This document shows positions 1 to 6,288 of a stretch of 23,665 nt of DNA, in pieces. The DNA comes from Microbacteriaceae bacterium UBA963. Its GTDB lineage: Bacteria; Actinomycetota; Actinomycetes; Actinomycetales; Microbacteriaceae. The stretch lies in the NCBI GenBank assembly GCA_002292955.1, contig DBCH01000027.1, positions 1 through 23,665 on the forward strand. The letters are read 5' to 3'. The translations under genes and the position numbers were made by a program. Every line of letters begins with the position of its first letter. The first letter of the stretch is position 1. The notes under the pieces were generated by a model. It had not been told where the DNA came from and searched no databases. It was given only the letters and a program-made list of their open reading frames with translations.

Positions 1-1
1 G

Positions 2-169
2 GGTCTGCTCGTGTGGTTCAACCTGGTGGCGCGTATCTACCTGCTCGCCGTGGCCTGGATTGCCGTCGGCATGGACGATGCCGGCATCACAGCTTTCGAC
101 ACCAGCGTCGGCAAAAAGACCACGCGCACGTCGCGCCAATCTGCTCAGAAAAAGGAATCCCGTCCATGA
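2..169 (+). CDS. YihY/BrkB-family inner membrane protein, C-terminal end (5' truncated by window)
   Basis: An open frame enters from the left edge and encodes the last 55 residues of a protein ending at TGA 167-169. The visible part begins with a hydrophobic helix (GLLVWFNLVARIYLLAVAWIAV) and continues into a polar, lysine-rich cytoplasmic tail (KKTTRTSRQSAQKKESR). The W-x-N-x-x-A-R-I-Y-L-L-A-x-A-W-I helix matches my memory of the last transmembrane segment of YihY/BrkB (YhjD) proteins, a family of unknown transport role that is often encoded next to xthA and trpS in actinobacteria. The stop overlaps the start of the next gene (ATGA), which points to translational coupling. Only the C-terminus is visible, so the family call is moderate. 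Confidence 0.6.
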   Translation, partial: GLLVWFNLVARIYLLAVAWIAVGMDDAGITAFDTSVGKKTTRTSRQSAQKKESRP

Positions 170-1017
170 CAACTCTTCGCCTTGCCACCGTCAACGTTAA
201 CGGCGTACGCGCCGCCTTTCGTAAGGGTATGGGCGCCTGGCTGACCGAACGCAACGTAGACATCCTCGCCCTTCAGGAGGTGCGCGCCGCCACGAGCGAT
301 CTGGAGGATCTGCTGGGACCCGAGTGGAACATCCTGCACGATGCCGCCACGGCCAAGGGGCGCGCCGGCGTTGCGATCGCTAGCCGGGGTGTGGCCGAAA
401 TTCACCGGGTGGCCATCGGGGCGGACGACTTTGACACCGCCGGTCGGTGGCTCGAAGCCGACTACCGCGTGGGTGATGCCACTCTCACCGTGGTGAGTTG
501 CTACGTGCACTCGGGCGAGGTGGACACGCCCAAGCAGGAAGAGAAGTGGAAGTTTCTCGACGCCATGGAGGCACGCATGGCCGAACTCGTGCGCGCTAAC
601 ACGTTCGCCACCGTGGTGGGCGACCTTAACGTGGGACACCGCGAGCTCGACATCAAGAACTGGAAGGGCAACGTGAAGCGTGCTGGCTTCCTGCCCCGCG
701 AGCGCGCGTACTTTGACCGCATTCTCGGAGCGACTGGAGAATCCGTGGACTGCGTCGATGGCACCTCGGGAACAGGTCTGGGCTGGGTCGACGTCGGGCG
801 TGCCGCGGCCGGAGAAGTCCCCGGACCCTACACGTGGTGGTCCTGGCGAGGCCAGGCATTCGACACGGATGCCGGCTGGCGGATCGACTACCACCTCGAT
901 ACGCCCGCGCTGGCGGCACGCGTCTCGAACTATGCGGTCGATCGGGCCGACGCCTACGACCAACGCTGGAGCGACCACACGCCTGTCGTCGTGGACTACA
1001 CCCTGCCCCTCGCCTAG
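166..1017 (+). CDS. xthA: exodeoxyribonuclease III / class II AP endonuclease
   Basis: Encodes a 283-residue DNA repair nuclease that cleaves 5' of abasic sites and degrades 3' ends of duplex DNA in base excision repair, in the cytoplasm. Motifs of the Mg-dependent endonuclease/exonuclease/phosphatase fold are all present: VNVNGVRAA (Asn12), LQEVR with metal-binding Glu38, GDLNVGHRELDIKN with Asp153 and Asn155, WRIDYHL (239-244) and the terminal WSDHTPV with Asp270 and His271. The ATG at 166 is chosen because an AAGGAA ribosome site precedes it and the domain begins at once. The frame stays open upstream to 13, but that stretch overlaps the real upstream gene. Length is usual for the family. 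It overlaps the BrkB-like gene by 4 nt, so the two are probably co-transcribed. Confidence 0.93.
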   Translation: MTTLRLATVNVNGVRAAFRKGMGAWLTERNVDILALQEVRAATSDLEDLLGPEWNILHDAATAKGRAGVAIASRGVAEIHRVAIGADDFDTAGRWLEADYRVGDATLTVVSCYVHSGEVDTPKQEEKWKFLDAMEARMAELVRANTFATVVGDLNVGHRELDIKNWKGNVKRAGFLPRERAYFDRILGATGESVDCVDGTSGTGLGWVDVGRAAAGEVPGPYTWWSWRGQAFDTDAGWRIDYHLDTPALAARVSNYAVDRADAYDQRWSDHTPVVVDYTLPLA

Positions 1018-1022
1018 CCGGC

Positions 1023-1067
1023 GATTGAGCCCGTCGAAACCACGCACTGATTTCGACACGCTCAATC
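1023..1067. repeat. imperfect palindrome, REP-like or terminator hairpin between xthA and trpS
   Basis: Arms at 1023-1039 (GATTGAGCCCGTCGAAA) and 1051-1067 (TTTCGACACGCTCAATC) are reverse complements apart from two adjacent mismatches, with an 11-nt loop. There is no T-tract after it. The GTCGAAA core resembles short palindromes dispersed between genes in Microbacteriaceae, as I recall them. It may act as a 3'-end stabiliser or terminator for xthA. It stops 28 nt before the trpS start codon. Confidence 0.6.
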
Positions 1068-1095
1068 AACGAGAGCGCGCGCGTAGGATTGACAC

Positions 1096-2100
1096 GTGTC
1101 CAAGCCCATCATCCTAAGCGGAATGCAGCCCTCGAGCGATTCCCTGCACCTGGGCAACTACATCGGCGCACTCAGCAACTGGGTGACCATGCAAGACGAG
1201 TTTGACGCCTTCTTCTGCGTTGTCGATCTGCACGCCATCACGGTGCCGCAGGATCCGAAGGAACTTCGCGAGCGCACACGTTCAACGGCCGCGCAATACA
1301 TCGCCGCCGGAATCGACCCGGCCAAGAGCACGCTGTTTGTTCAGTCGCACGTCCCCGCGCACGCACAGCTGGCCTGGGTGCTCAACACCATCACGGGCTT
1401 TGGCGAAGCAAGCCGCATGACCCAGTTCAAAGACAAGTCGGCCAAACAGGGCGCCGATACCTCGAGCGTGGGCCTCTTTACGTATCCCATCCTGATGGCC
1501 GCCGACATCCTCGCCTATCAGGCGAACGTGGTTCCCGTGGGCGAGGACCAGCGCCAGCATCTCGAACTCACCCGCGATTTGGCGCTGCGATTCAATTCGC
1601 GATTCGGCACGGCGTTCACGGTTCCCGAGGCGCACATCCTCAAGGAGACCGCCAAAATCTTTGACCTGCAGAACCCCGAGGCCAAGATGTCAAAGTCGGC
1701 CGACACCGAGGCGGGCCTGCTCAAGATTCTTGACGACCCTGCCGTAACTGCAAAAAAGGTGATGCGGGCCGTCACGGATGACGATGGCGAGGTGCGGTTC
1801 GATCGCGCCGCCAAGCCCGGTGTGGCCAATCTGCTCACCATCTTTTCGGTGCTGGACGGGCGCAGTGTTGATGACCTCGTCGCCGAGTACGCGGGCGGCG
1901 GTTACGGCGCACTGAAGAAGGACCTCGCAGAGGTGGTGACGCAGAGTTTTGCTCCGATCCGCGAACGAACGCAGGAACTCTTGGCCGATCCGGCCGAACT
2001 CGATCGCATTCTTGCTCGAGCGGCAGAACGCGCCAATGAGACGGCGGATTCCACCCTTGCGCGCGTTTACGACCTCATCGGCTTACTGCCCCGAACCTAG
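1096..2100 (+). CDS. trpS: tryptophanyl-tRNA synthetase
   Basis: Encodes the 334-residue class I synthetase that charges tRNA-Trp with tryptophan using ATP, an essential step of translation in the cytoplasm. The N-terminus reads SGMQPSSDSLHLGNYIGAL, so the HIGH motif is present in its usual TrpRS form HLGN (18-21). The GEDQ tryptophan-pocket segment is at 149-152, and an intact KMSKS loop (AKMSKSAD) is at 197-201. The start is GTG at 1096, preceded by TAGGA about 8 nt upstream; the very short lead-in before SGMQPS fits the family. Length is normal. It follows xthA by 78 nt, and no clear independent promoter is seen in that gap. Confidence 0.98.
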   Translation: MSKPIILSGMQPSSDSLHLGNYIGALSNWVTMQDEFDAFFCVVDLHAITVPQDPKELRERTRSTAAQYIAAGIDPAKSTLFVQSHVPAHAQLAWVLNTITGFGEASRMTQFKDKSAKQGADTSSVGLFTYPILMAADILAYQANVVPVGEDQRQHLELTRDLALRFNSRFGTAFTVPEAHILKETAKIFDLQNPEAKMSKSADTEAGLLKILDDPAVTAKKVMRAVTDDDGEVRFDRAAKPGVANLLTIFSVLDGRSVDDLVAEYAGGGYGALKKDLAEVVTQSFAPIRERTQELLADPAELDRILARAAERANETADSTLARVYDLIGLLPRT

Positions 2101-2192
2101 TGTGGCACCGCGTGGAGTTTTTTCGCTGAGCGGGCAGCGTTAACGGGCGAATTTGAGCAATTTCTTGCGGAGAGATGCTCACAGGAACTTTG

Positions 2193-2223
2193 CATTCCCA
2201 GGGAATGAATCTCGGGCTACACT
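2193..2223 (+). promoter_or_regulatory. candidate rib operon promoter region with a perfect 7-1-7 palindrome
   Basis: CATTCCC (2193-2199), a single A, then GGGAATG (2201-2207) form a perfect palindrome. It sits just upstream of a -10-like TACACT at 2218-2223. The riboswitch helix P1 starts at 2241, so transcription from this -10 would begin about 10 nt before it, which is the expected arrangement. No good -35 is found at 17 nt; the palindrome covers that place and could bind an activator or repressor. Position supports a promoter; the exact elements are uncertain. Confidence 0.35.
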
Positions 2224-2240
2224 GGTTCTCACTTAGAGCA

Positions 2241-2383
2241 ACGCGCTCCGGGGTCAGTGAAAATCTGAGCCGGCGGTAAAAGTCCGCGAACCTTGAGAAA
2301 CATCCACTCGGGATGACTTCTCACAGGCCGAGCTGGTGGAATTCCAGGACCGACGGTTAAAGTCCGGATGGTAGGTAGCGCGT
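2241..2383 (+). ncRNA. FMN riboswitch (RFN element) controlling the riboflavin operon
   Basis: Conserved RFN sequence blocks are directly visible: GGGGTCAGTGAAAATCTGAG (2250-2269), CCGGCGGTAAAAGTCCGCGA (2270-2289), a variable arm, GGTGGAATTCCAGGACCGAC (2336-2355) and GGTTAAAGTCCGGATGG. Helix P1 closes perfectly: ACGCGCT (2241-2247) with AGCGCGT (2377-2383). Aptamers of this family bind flavin mononucleotide and switch off riboflavin synthesis genes. The element stands 103 nt before ribD with no other gene between. No U-tract terminator follows, so control is more likely at translation initiation or by another termination mode; that last point is inference. Confidence 0.96.
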
Positions 2384-2421
2384 CACAGGTTCGCCTGTGA
2401 AAGATGTGCTGTGCACCTGTG
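2383..2421 (+). promoter_or_regulatory. candidate riboswitch expression platform: two mutually exclusive hairpins
   Basis: Directly against the 3' strand of helix P1 lies a perfect 7-bp hairpin, TCACAGG (2383-2389), TTCG loop, CCTGTGA (2394-2400). CACAGGT (2385-2391) can instead pair with ACCTGTG (2415-2421), which excludes the first hairpin. Base 2383 is shared between P1 and the first hairpin. This is the usual layout of a switching region, but neither form directly covers the ribD ribosome site near 2476, so its role is inferred. Confidence 0.4.
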
Positions 2422-2486
2422 GTGTTCAGCCGTTGACCCGGAGTACGTCGCGACAAGAATCCACAAACGCGAAACGGAAACGGCAG

Positions 2487-3536
2487 ATGGCACACAACCA
2501 GTCGACGTCCCCCCTCGGGGCCGAGGCCCTCGAGGGCCTGATGCGTCGTGCCATCGAACTGTCGGAGAACGGTCCCGGTCGCGACGCGAATCCTCAGGTG
2601 GGCGCCATCTTGCTTAACGCCGCCGGGGACGTTATTGCCGAGGGCTGGCACCGCGGTGCCGGAACTCCGCACGCCGAGATTGACGCACTCTCTCAGGTCA
2701 CGCCCGAGCAGGCTCGTGGAGGCACGCTCGTGGTCACTCTCGAACCCTGCAATCACACCGGACGAACCGGGCCCTGTGCTCTCGCGGTCATTGACGCGGG
2801 AATTTCTCGTTTGGTTTACGCCGCAACAGATCCCGGGCATGCGTCGTCCGGCGGGGCAACCCGCCTTCGTGACGCCGGCATCGAGGTCATTGGGGGCGTT
2901 CTCGAGGATGCCGTAAACGTGCATCAGCACTCGTGGCTCACCGCGGCCCGCCTGGGCCGACCACACGTCACCGTCAAGTGGGCTATGACGCTGGATGGCC
3001 GGGCGGCAGCTGCCGACGGCACGAGCCAGTGGATCTCGGGCACCCTCGCACGCGAGCTCGTGCACGAGCAGCGTGCGGCGGCAGATGCCATTGCCGTGGG
3101 CACGGGTACCGTGCTCGACGACAACCCGTCGCTCACCGCACGCACCGAGGCCGGCGGACTGCACGATCGCCAGCCCATTCCGGTGATCTTCGGCGAGCGC
3201 GCCATTGATCCGGGCGCCACCATCTTCAGTCACCCCCAGACCCCCATTGTTCTGGGGAACCGCGACATCGCCCAAGGCCTGGCCACACTGCACGAGCGCA
3301 ACATCCGTTCGCTCTACGTTGAGGGCGGGCCCACGCTTGCCAGCGCCTTCATCGCCGCAGGTGCCGTAGACCGGTTCTACATCTTTGTTTCGCCGCTTGT
3401 GCTGGGCGGGCCCCGCCTCGCTCTCGGCGATCTCGGCATCTCGACGCTTGCCGAGCGCATCGACATCGACATTCAGAGCGTGACACACATTGGTCGCGAC
3501 CTGCTGATCGAAGCAACCCCACGAAAGGACGCCTAA
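2487..3536 (+). CDS. ribD: bifunctional riboflavin deaminase/reductase RibD
   Basis: Encodes 349 residues carrying out the second and third steps of riboflavin synthesis: deamination of the GTP-derived pyrimidine and NADPH-dependent reduction of its ribose. The N-terminal deaminase domain shows the zinc site HAE (62-64) with Cys88 and Cys97 in EPCNHTGRTGPC. The C-terminal reductase domain begins near 160 with VTVKWAMTLDGRAAAADGTSQW and contains VGTGTVLDDNPSLTAR. ATG 2487 is used because CGGAAACGG lies upstream; an in-frame GTG at 2397 lies inside the riboswitch hairpin and adds an unlike 30-residue tail. Its stop overlaps the ribE start by one base (TAATG). The FMN riboswitch precedes it. Confidence 0.97.
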   Translation: MAHNQSTSPLGAEALEGLMRRAIELSENGPGRDANPQVGAILLNAAGDVIAEGWHRGAGTPHAEIDALSQVTPEQARGGTLVVTLEPCNHTGRTGPCALAVIDAGISRLVYAATDPGHASSGGATRLRDAGIEVIGGVLEDAVNVHQHSWLTAARLGRPHVTVKWAMTLDGRAAAADGTSQWISGTLARELVHEQRAAADAIAVGTGTVLDDNPSLTARTEAGGLHDRQPIPVIFGERAIDPGATIFSHPQTPIVLGNRDIAQGLATLHERNIRSLYVEGGPTLASAFIAAGAVDRFYIFVSPLVLGGPRLALGDLGISTLAERIDIDIQSVTHIGRDLLIEATPRKDA

Positions 3537-4165
3537 TGTTCACGGGACTCATCGAGGAAAAGGGTGAGGTTGTTGCCGTCACCCCCACCGACGACGGCGT
3601 GCGCCTCACCATCAAGGCCACCAAGGTGCTCAGTGACGCGGAACACGGAGATTCCATCTGCTGCAGTGGTGTGTGCCTCACTGTGATTGAGCAGACCGCC
3701 GACACGTTTACCGCTGACGTGATGGGACAGACCCTGCGCGTGAGCGCTCTCGAGGGGGTTGCGGCCGGCCGTGCCATTAACCTCGAGCGGGCGGCCCACG
3801 CTGGCACGCGTCTCGGCGGGCACATCGTGCAGGGACACGTGGACGGCACCGCCACCGTGCTCGACGTTCGCCAAAGTGGCGACTGGCGCGTGGTGCGCTT
3901 TGCTCTCAGCGACGAGCTCGCTCCGCTACTCGTGGACAAGGGTTCGGTTACCGTCGACGGTGTCTCCCTCACCGTGAGCACCATCAGCTCACCGGCCGAG
4001 AAGGAGCAGTGGTTCGAAGTGTCACTCATTCCCGAAACACTCACCGCCACCACACTCGGCGATCGCACACCCGGCGACGTGGTAAACATCGAGACTGACA
4101 TTGTGGCTCGACACGTGGCGCGCATGCTCGCCTTTGGAATTGATCAGAAGGGAGACCCCTCATGA
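3536..4165 (+). CDS. ribE: riboflavin synthase, alpha subunit
   Basis: Encodes 209 residues that dismutate two 6,7-dimethyl-8-ribityllumazine molecules to riboflavin plus the pyrimidine precursor, the last step of the pathway. It starts with the diagnostic MFTGLIEEKGEV. The two homologous lumazine-binding barrels are visible as repeats: GVCLTV (45-50) and MGQTLR in the first, GVSLTV (142-147) and IPETLTATTL in the second, linked by GGHIVQGHVDGTA. Length is normal. The start shares one base with the ribD stop and the end overlaps ribBA by four bases (ATGA), so synthesis is probably coupled across the operon. Some databases call this gene ribC. Confidence 0.97.
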   Translation: MFTGLIEEKGEVVAVTPTDDGVRLTIKATKVLSDAEHGDSICCSGVCLTVIEQTADTFTADVMGQTLRVSALEGVAAGRAINLERAAHAGTRLGGHIVQGHVDGTATVLDVRQSGDWRVVRFALSDELAPLLVDKGSVTVDGVSLTVSTISSPAEKEQWFEVSLIPETLTATTLGDRTPGDVVNIETDIVARHVARMLAFGIDQKGDPS

Positions 4166-5439
4166 GTCTCACCCCCCTCCCCCAGGTGCTCGACGAGCTC
4201 CGCGCGGGCAAGCCTGTCATCGTTGCCGACGACGAGGGTCGCGAGAACGAGGGCGACGTGATCATGGCCGCTCAGTTTGCGACCAAAGAGTGGATTGCGT
4301 GGATTGTGCGCCACTCATCCGGTCTGCTCTGCGCGCCGATGCCGCGCGACATCGCCGATCGGCTTGACCTCCCCATCATGGTGGAGCGCAGTCAGGACGC
4401 TCGCACGACGGCCTACACCGTCACCGTGGACGCGGCGCACGGCGTGACCACGGGCATCAGCGCAAGCGATCGCGCACTCACTCTGCGCACGCTTGCCGAC
4501 CCCGCGTCGAGCTCGCTCGATCTGATTCGCCCCGGGCACATCCTGCCGCTTCGGGCTGTCGACGGTGGCGTGCGCGAACGCGGCGGTCACACCGAAGCCA
4601 CCATCGACCTGCTCATTCTCGCGGGCCTCGAACCGGTGGGCGTCATTGCCGAAATCGTGGGAGAAGATGGCGACATGATGCGCATGCCCGAGCTACTTAA
4701 GATGGGCGAGCGTGAGGGAGTTGCCGTGACCACGGTGGCCGCCATAATCGACTACCTCGACGAACACCCCGACGCGCTTCCCGCGCCTCGAGATCTTGAC
4801 CGCAATCGGGTGGAATTTGTCGTGGAGACCGATGTTCCCACTGAGTTCGGACTGCTCACCATGCGCGGGTACCACGACCACACCACGGGTACCGACCACG
4901 TAGCGATTGTCTCCGGCTCACCCACATCACACGGCACTCTTGTGCGCGTGCACTCGGAGTGCCTCACGGGCGAGGCGCTCGGATCGCTCAAGTGCGAGTG
5001 TGGTCCCCAGCTCGACGAAGCACTGCGCATGATCGTGCGCGAGGGCGGTGTGGTGCTCTACATGCGCGGTCACGAGGGACGCGGCATCGGACTCGTCAAC
5101 AAGTTCAAGGCCTACAAGCTTCAGGAGTCGGGCCTCGACACGTTGGATGCCAACTTGGCGCTGGGCTTTCCCGCCGACGCGCGCGACTATGTTGCCGCCG
5201 CCCGCATGCTCGACGACCTCGGGATTGAGTCGGTGAGACTCATGAGCAACAACCCTGAGAAGGGTCGTCAGCTCGAGGCGTACGGCATCGCCATCGAGGG
5301 CTACGAACCTCTCGTCGTCGGGCTCGGCGCCTACAACACCGACTACCTCGACGTGAAACGCGACCGCATGGGCCACCAGCTTCCCGGTGGAACTGCCCAG
5401 ATTAATGAAATCCCCGAAAAGAAAGTGACGTCAAAATGA
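4162..5439 (+). CDS. ribBA: bifunctional DHBP synthase / GTP cyclohydrolase II
   Basis: Encodes 425 residues supplying both riboflavin precursors: 3,4-dihydroxy-2-butanone 4-phosphate from ribulose 5-phosphate, and the pyrimidine from GTP. The N-terminal RibB domain has the acidic metal loop DDEGRENEGD (23-32), LLCAPMPRDIADRL, TTGISASDRALTLR and RGGHTEATIDL (140-150). The C-terminal RibA domain, from about 215, has zinc ligands Cys267, Cys278 and Cys280 in HSECLTGEALGSLKCECG and RGHEGRGIGL (302-311) with the catalytic arginine region. All key residues appear intact, so both halves should be active. It overlaps ribE and ribH by 4 nt each. Confidence 0.97.
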   Translation: MSLTPLPQVLDELRAGKPVIVADDEGRENEGDVIMAAQFATKEWIAWIVRHSSGLLCAPMPRDIADRLDLPIMVERSQDARTTAYTVTVDAAHGVTTGISASDRALTLRTLADPASSSLDLIRPGHILPLRAVDGGVRERGGHTEATIDLLILAGLEPVGVIAEIVGEDGDMMRMPELLKMGEREGVAVTTVAAIIDYLDEHPDALPAPRDLDRNRVEFVVETDVPTEFGLLTMRGYHDHTTGTDHVAIVSGSPTSHGTLVRVHSECLTGEALGSLKCECGPQLDEALRMIVREGGVVLYMRGHEGRGIGLVNKFKAYKLQESGLDTLDANLALGFPADARDYVAAARMLDDLGIESVRLMSNNPEKGRQLEAYGIAIEGYEPLVVGLGAYNTDYLDVKRDRMGHQLPGGTAQINEIPEKKVTSK

Positions 5440-5900
5440 GTGGAGAAGGATCGCCTCAGGTAGCCGTGGACGGCACCGGCCTCAACGTGACAATTGTTGC
5501 CGGGCTCTGGCACGAGCAGATTAGCAACGGGCTCATCACGGGAGCGGAGCGCGCGCTGAACACCATGGGTGCCACGCACACACTGGTGCGCTGCGCCGGG
5601 TCGTTCGAGTTACCGCTCGTGTGCCAGGCCGCGCTCAACGCCGGTGCCGACGCTGTTGTTGCCCTCGGTGTGATCATTCGCGGAGGAACTCCACACTTTG
5701 AGTTTGTTGCGGATGCGGCCACGAGTGGCCTTCTTCGCGTGGCACTCGACACGGGTAAGCCCGTGGGCTTTGGCGTGCTGACCCTTGATGACGAACAGCA
5801 GGGGCTCGACCGTGCGGGACTCCCCGGGTCACACGAAGATAAGGGCGACGAGGCTGCTACCGCTGCCGTCCAGGCCGCTGTCACCATTCGCTCACTCTGA
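5436..5900 (+). CDS. ribH: 6,7-dimethyl-8-ribityllumazine synthase
   Basis: Encodes 154 residues that condense the two riboflavin precursors into the lumazine used by RibE. Family motifs are clear: an aromatic at the substrate pocket (GLWHEQIS, Trp25), AGSFELPLVCQAAL (54-67), GVIIRGGTPHFEFVA with catalytic His87, GFGVLTLDDEQQ (111-122) and the terminal RAGLPGSHEDKGDEAA. Length is typical; such proteins assemble as pentamers or 60-mers. It begins inside the ribBA stop (ATGA), completing the order D-E-BA-H. It is the last recognisable riboflavin gene; the next gene starts only 18 nt on. Confidence 0.96.
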   Translation: MSGEGSPQVAVDGTGLNVTIVAGLWHEQISNGLITGAERALNTMGATHTLVRCAGSFELPLVCQAALNAGADAVVALGVIIRGGTPHFEFVADAATSGLLRVALDTGKPVGFGVLTLDDEQQGLDRAGLPGSHEDKGDEAATAAVQAAVTIRSL

Positions 5901-5918
5901 GCGAAGTAGGCTGAGGCC

Positions 5919-6278
5919 ATGACTATCGTCGCAACCATCCTCGTTATCCTTCACTTCATTGGTCTCGCACTGCTCCTCGGTGGTTTCCTCGTTCAGTTGA
6001 AGGCCATCGCCCAGGGCAAGGGTGTCGTGATGCGCGTGATGCTGGAGGGTGCGCTCACCCAACTGGTCACCGGTCTGGCGCTGGTGGGTATCTACTCCGC
6101 CGGACTCGTTGAGGGCGGAGAGGTCGACAACGCAAAGATCGGCGTCAAGCTCGTTGTCCTCATTGTCATCACTGTTTTTGTTCTCGTTTACCGCAAGCGC
6201 GTGCCGGCTCCGTCGTGGGTGCTGTGGCTCATCGGTGGTTTGACGCTGGCCAACGTCATCATCGCTGTCGCTTGGTAG
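5919..6278 (+). CDS. small four-helix integral membrane protein of unknown function
   Basis: Encodes 119 residues with four predicted membrane segments, about 3-25, 42-62, 74-91 and 99-118, joined by short loops with charged residues such as LKAIAQGKG and VYRKRVPAP. I recognise it only as a type of conserved actinobacterial membrane protein and can assign no activity. The ATG at 5919 has GGCTGAGG just upstream. It lies 18 nt after ribH and 10 nt before an ABC exporter gene, so it is probably transcribed with both. A link to flavin handling or to the exporter is possible from position only. Confidence 0.8.
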   Translation: MTIVATILVILHFIGLALLLGGFLVQLKAIAQGKGVVMRVMLEGALTQLVTGLALVGIYSAGLVEGGEVDNAKIGVKLVVLIVITVFVLVYRKRVPAPSWVLWLIGGLTLANVIIAVAW

Positions 6279-6288
6279 GTCGGCGCCG

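Noticed and set aside
13..165. In-frame upstream extension of xthA giving a 334-residue protein
   Set aside because: It overlaps the true reading frame of the BrkB-like gene, has no family similarity and lacks a ribosome site; the nuclease domain begins at 166.
2101..2130. T6 run after trpS considered as a rho-independent terminator
   Set aside because: No stable stem directly precedes the run; only a few scattered base pairs are possible.
2397..2486. GTG start extending RibD by 30 residues
   Set aside because: The codon lies in the hairpin next to the FMN aptamer, the extra residues are unlike RibD, and ATG 2487 has a plausible ribosome site.
2229..3488. Long minus-strand open frame of 419 codons opposite ribD
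   Set aside because: It covers the riboswitch and ribD in antisense; such frames are expected from codon bias in high-GC DNA and no domain is seen.
3349..4125. Minus-strand open frame of 258 codons opposite ribD/ribE
   Set aside because: Low-complexity Ser/Thr/Val composition, no recognisable motif, fully antisense to two certain genes.
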